A stretch of 64,000 bases of DNA, taken from the NCBI GenBank assembly GCA_025084515.1, contig JAJAGP010000018.1, positions 62,001 through 126,000 of the forward strand, in the 5' to 3' direction. Shown here in pieces: positions 61,163 through 64,000 of the stretch. This DNA is from Ancistrus triradiatus. Its lineage: Eukaryota; Chordata; Actinopteri; Siluriformes; Loricariidae. The translations under genes were made by a program, and so were the position numbers. The notes beneath the pieces were generated by a model that had not been told where the DNA came from, made no database searches, and saw nothing but the letters and a program-made list of their open reading frames with translations. Position 1 is the stretch's first letter. Each line of letters opens with the position of its first letter.

Positions 61163-61602
61163 TATTAGTGGTGTAACGATACCCTCTGCTCACGATTCAA
61201 TTAGATTTTCTCACGATTAGTGATTTTATGTTTGACACATTTTATTTCTGTAATGTAAACAACGAAAATAGCTTAACTATAAAACTTTAGTTAGAAATTG
61301 ATAGAAACATTAGGTTTAAAATTGTAAACAAAATGCCCCATTCTATCAGTGCAATATTTCTTATATTCAACATTTATTTTTATTCTATCAGCGCATTACT
61401 AATCTTGAAGTGCAAAACCTTATTCTGTTTCTGTGTAGATTTACACTTTTCAGGAGCAGTAATCCTAATTTCATTGTATAATTGTACAATGACAATAAAG
61501 GCTGTTTATTAGTGTTCAAAACTGCATTAGATGGGTTTATCCAATTAGACGATGCATTGTCCTACCCAACAATAGACACCATCCCATTTTTGCATTGAAA
61601 TT
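61163..61602. mobile_element. hAT-type MITE, diverged copy
   Basis: Left end 'tagtggtgtaacgatac', with the interior ('aaacaaaatgccccattcta', 'gtacaatgacaataaag') and order of 24808-25493, but shorter. The right terminal repeat is lost at about 61602. Confidence 0.75.
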
Positions 61603-61611
61603 GAGTGGCTT

Positions 61612-61795
61612 TTTGAGTCTTGGTCCTCCCAAGGTTTCTCCTTCATAACGTTTAGGGAGTTTTTCCTTGCCACTGTCGCTCTAGGCTTGCTCAATTTGGA
61701 TTTGGCCCTAGATTAACAGAAAACTGTAAAGCTTCTTTATAATGGAGACAATGCTCCATTATAAAATGCACTAAAGAAATAAATCTGACTTGACT
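61612..61795 (+). repeat. 'gacttgac'-tailed interspersed repeat
   Basis: Directly follows the MITE fragment. 'gagtcttggtcctcccaagg' to 'aaataaatctgacttgac'. Confidence 0.8.
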
Positions 61796-62339
61796 GGACC
61801 AGGCGTGCCCAAACTTTGTGGCTTTGGATAGCCTGTGGTATATTTGCCTAGTAGATTTGGTGTCTTGTGAAGTGTTTTATAGATTATTACCTTCTACTTC
61901 TCTTGACCACTCTAACCCACCGAGCCGAGAAAACATCCCTGCTATATTCAACAGTAATTTGTGCAGGTTCTTGGCTTATTAGGTCTCAAGGTTGCTTTTT
62001 GTCTCAACAGGTGGCGGTTGAACTGATGGACACGGCACTAAAAGAAACACTCAGCGGAAGGCCGTTATCATTGCCCACCACTGAGATTTTAACAGGGCTA
62101 TATTCGCTGGCCGTCCAGACGGAAACAGCTTTTAGTTGCGGCTGTTTAGTCAAAACCCTGCTCCACCTAATGTTCCAGCTAGCGTGTGTTTCTGTCCAGT
62201 CCCATATGTGAGCTGCTCAGGAACATAGCTAGACTAAAAAGCATGGTAGACGATACAAGTACGTCCAACAATCAATTACATCAAAAGAGGTATGATGATA
62301 TCCAAGCATTCTAGATCCAGAGACCAATGTTGTCCCATT

Positions 62340-62776
62340 CATGGTTAGAGCTGTACCAGTTGCAAGTAACAAGTAAAGTCTCGTTTTGACACTCAAGTCC
62401 CAAGTCAATACAATTGAATCCCGAATTAAGTCCCAAGTCAAGTTCTTGTCTCGTGTGTTGTCCCAAATGTCGAACCAAGTTCGATGTTGTGGCAGTTATT
62501 TTGTTATTTAAAAAACTTAAATGCTGCCCCCCCAAGAATTTCCACTGTTTCTAGGTTACAGGTAAACAAAGCTGAGCGGCGCGGCTCCCTAGCATTACAG
62601 TGATGCAGCACCATGCAGGCAATACAAAAGACTCGGATATATGATTCAATATTATTTGAACATCGTTATGATAACCAAAAATTGGAGACCCTCAAGTCAT
62701 TTCGAGTCTTAAGGCCAAAGTTGGATTCCAAGGCCAAGTCACTGACGGAAAAGTCAAAGTCGAGTCCGCACCTCTG
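62340..62776. mobile_element. 'aagtc'-rich MITE
   Basis: Many 'caagtc' units near both ends (for example 'actcaagtcccaagtcaat' on the left, 'aagtcaaagtcgagtccg' on the right), ending 'cacctctg'. This resembles a fish hAT-type MITE with ends 'cagaggtg'. The left terminus is degraded and no target duplication is visible. Confidence 0.6.
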
Positions 62777-64000
62777 CCCAAGGCTCACTGATGCATGAGA
62801 ATAACAAAGGGTATTCCGTTTGGTCTGAACCAACAGAAGGGCTAGATTTTTGACACAGGGACACTGACCAGAACCACCAACTGCATGACAGTAAAGCAAG
62901 AACCAGGCTATCAAAGCTGAAGAAGAGCAAAACTGAAGCTGAAGAAGAGAAAGCATTGGCAACGCCAATGAGCAAGTCTTGGTGACTGTTGCAAGACAAA
63001 CCATGCTACTACGTTTTTAAGAGAAGTCCTCCCATAAATGATGAGATCAGAAAGGTTGATCAGGAAACCGTTGAACCACTAACAACCCTTACGTCCATCT
63101 AAACAGGCTCTAGTTCTACAGGTTCTAAGACTTCTGCCCAATGGTCAAGTAAAAGCACTTGAGGGCTGCTACGTTTGGAGGGTGGTGAAGAGCAAAGGTT
63201 TCGAACACTAAAAGTCAAAATCAGCTCAAGGTTTTCTACTGCACATTCAGTTCCTGTGGGCATTGTGACCAAGCTTTATCCAATTTGCTGGCTCTGCGTC
63301 ATCGCTCTGCAGGTGGATAAACTTTCTGCGGGGCTTTTTGTCATGTGATGAATGGTCAACATCAACCCCGACGAGTTGGCGAGACCAACCAGACTCGCAG
63401 ATCCAAAACCAGTTTTGTAGGTTTGCCTTTTCATGGATACCATTAGCGGGTTGCCTGGAGGCATGGCGGTCAGAGATCAGCATGAAGCATGGGTATACAC
63501 GAAGAGGTCTAATAGCAGTATAGCGAGGGCTGAAAAGGAAGAGAGGGCAGGGAATCTGTTAGCTTTATCTCTCCTCTGCAGGGAGACAGGGAACAGAACA
63601 CACTGTCAGCGCTTGCCGTCACACTAACAGCCTCTGAGCAGAGCATGGCAATTAAGACAGACTCTGGACTCCGTCGCACTCTCTGTTATGAGGAGGCCAT
63701 TCATGTCATTAGGCCTAATTAGCGGGAAAGGCTGGCGAGGAGACGCTTTCGGTTAACATCAAGCTGCTGATCCGAAGTTTATTAGCAGGTTGGTTTTCAA
63801 GATTTTAGGAAGCGGTTGGTGTGGTTTTTGTGGTTTGTGACATTTAGTCATGCTTGTTTTGGGTCACACTTTTGTCGAGGATCAAAGCGCGAGGGTGCCG
63901 CGATCCCTCTCGATAGGCATGCCAAGAAGGACTTCAACGCAGTAAACAGTGGCCACTTCCAATCAGAAAGCTGCGGGGTTTAAATCCTAGTGCCACCGAG
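62777..64000. other. upstream doc2b intron to window edge, nothing recognised
   Basis: No exon, RNA gene or repeat. 63640-63760 is free of repeats and includes 'aggcctaattagcggg', a possible homeodomain-type site, which is weak evidence of regulation. Confidence 0.4.

Noticed and set aside
48430..64000. Search for the first doc2b coding exon
   Set aside because: No minus-strand segment encodes the conserved N-terminal Munc13-interacting sequence, so the exon is assumed to lie outside the window.

Overview
This is a stretch of vertebrate, almost certainly teleost fish, chromosome. There are no prokaryotic features. The only functional gene I can support is one widely spaced, minus-strand protein-coding gene. 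Everything else is intron or downstream flank filled with fish-type transposons, a tRNA-derived SINE family, MITEs and satellites. The repeat mix (Tc1/mariner relics, ZBED-type hAT elements, an RTE-derived LINE fragment, a repeat ending in a ctgacttgac tail) suits an otophysan fish, perhaps a catfish. That taxonomic guess comes from memory of repeats and is weak.

The gene is a DOC2-type double-C2-domain protein, best matched to doc2b. Eight exons can be placed from conserved protein sequence and GT-AG splice sites. In transcription order on the minus strand they are 48425-48346, 28866-28792, 27119-27010, 14478-14352, 6449-6292, 3442-3361, 2461-2365 and 947-811 (stop at 813-811). They join in frame into about 287 residues: all of C2A, the linker, all of C2B and the C-terminus. 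The N-terminal exon, with the start codon and the Munc13-interacting segment, is not recognisable here and should lie beyond position 64000. The introns range from about 0.9 kb to about 19.5 kb.

Layout: 1-6450 holds the C-terminal exons with SINE copies and a deleted Tc1-like relic. 6450-14350 is an intron with a degenerate Tc1 element (6876-8360), an AT-rich palindrome (9851-10032) and a second Tc1-like element broken up by an internally deleted RTE LINE (11044-13191). 14350-28870 has SINEs, another Tc1 pseudogene with a lost catalytic Asp, an AT/GT microsatellite, a hAT-type MITE nested in an older repeat, and a pogo/Tigger-like element. 28870-48345, the largest intron, has a roughly 1.5-kb tandem array, internally deleted Tc1 derivatives, a duplicated unique block near 40.0/40.75 kb, several MITEs and a short-period minisatellite. 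48430-64000, upstream intron, contains a hAT element with intact ends and target duplication, a tRNA-Lys pseudogene beside a SINE, a perfect 39-bp hairpin, nested MITEs and a tandemly amplified MITE core.

The gene's expected role is calcium-triggered or spontaneous vesicle fusion at synapses and in endocrine cells, through phospholipid, SNARE and Munc13 binding. No other gene in the window works with it. I did not find a convincing new biological system. The items most worth a second look are the perfect hairpin, the duplicated block, the two tandem arrays and the RTE-derived short element.
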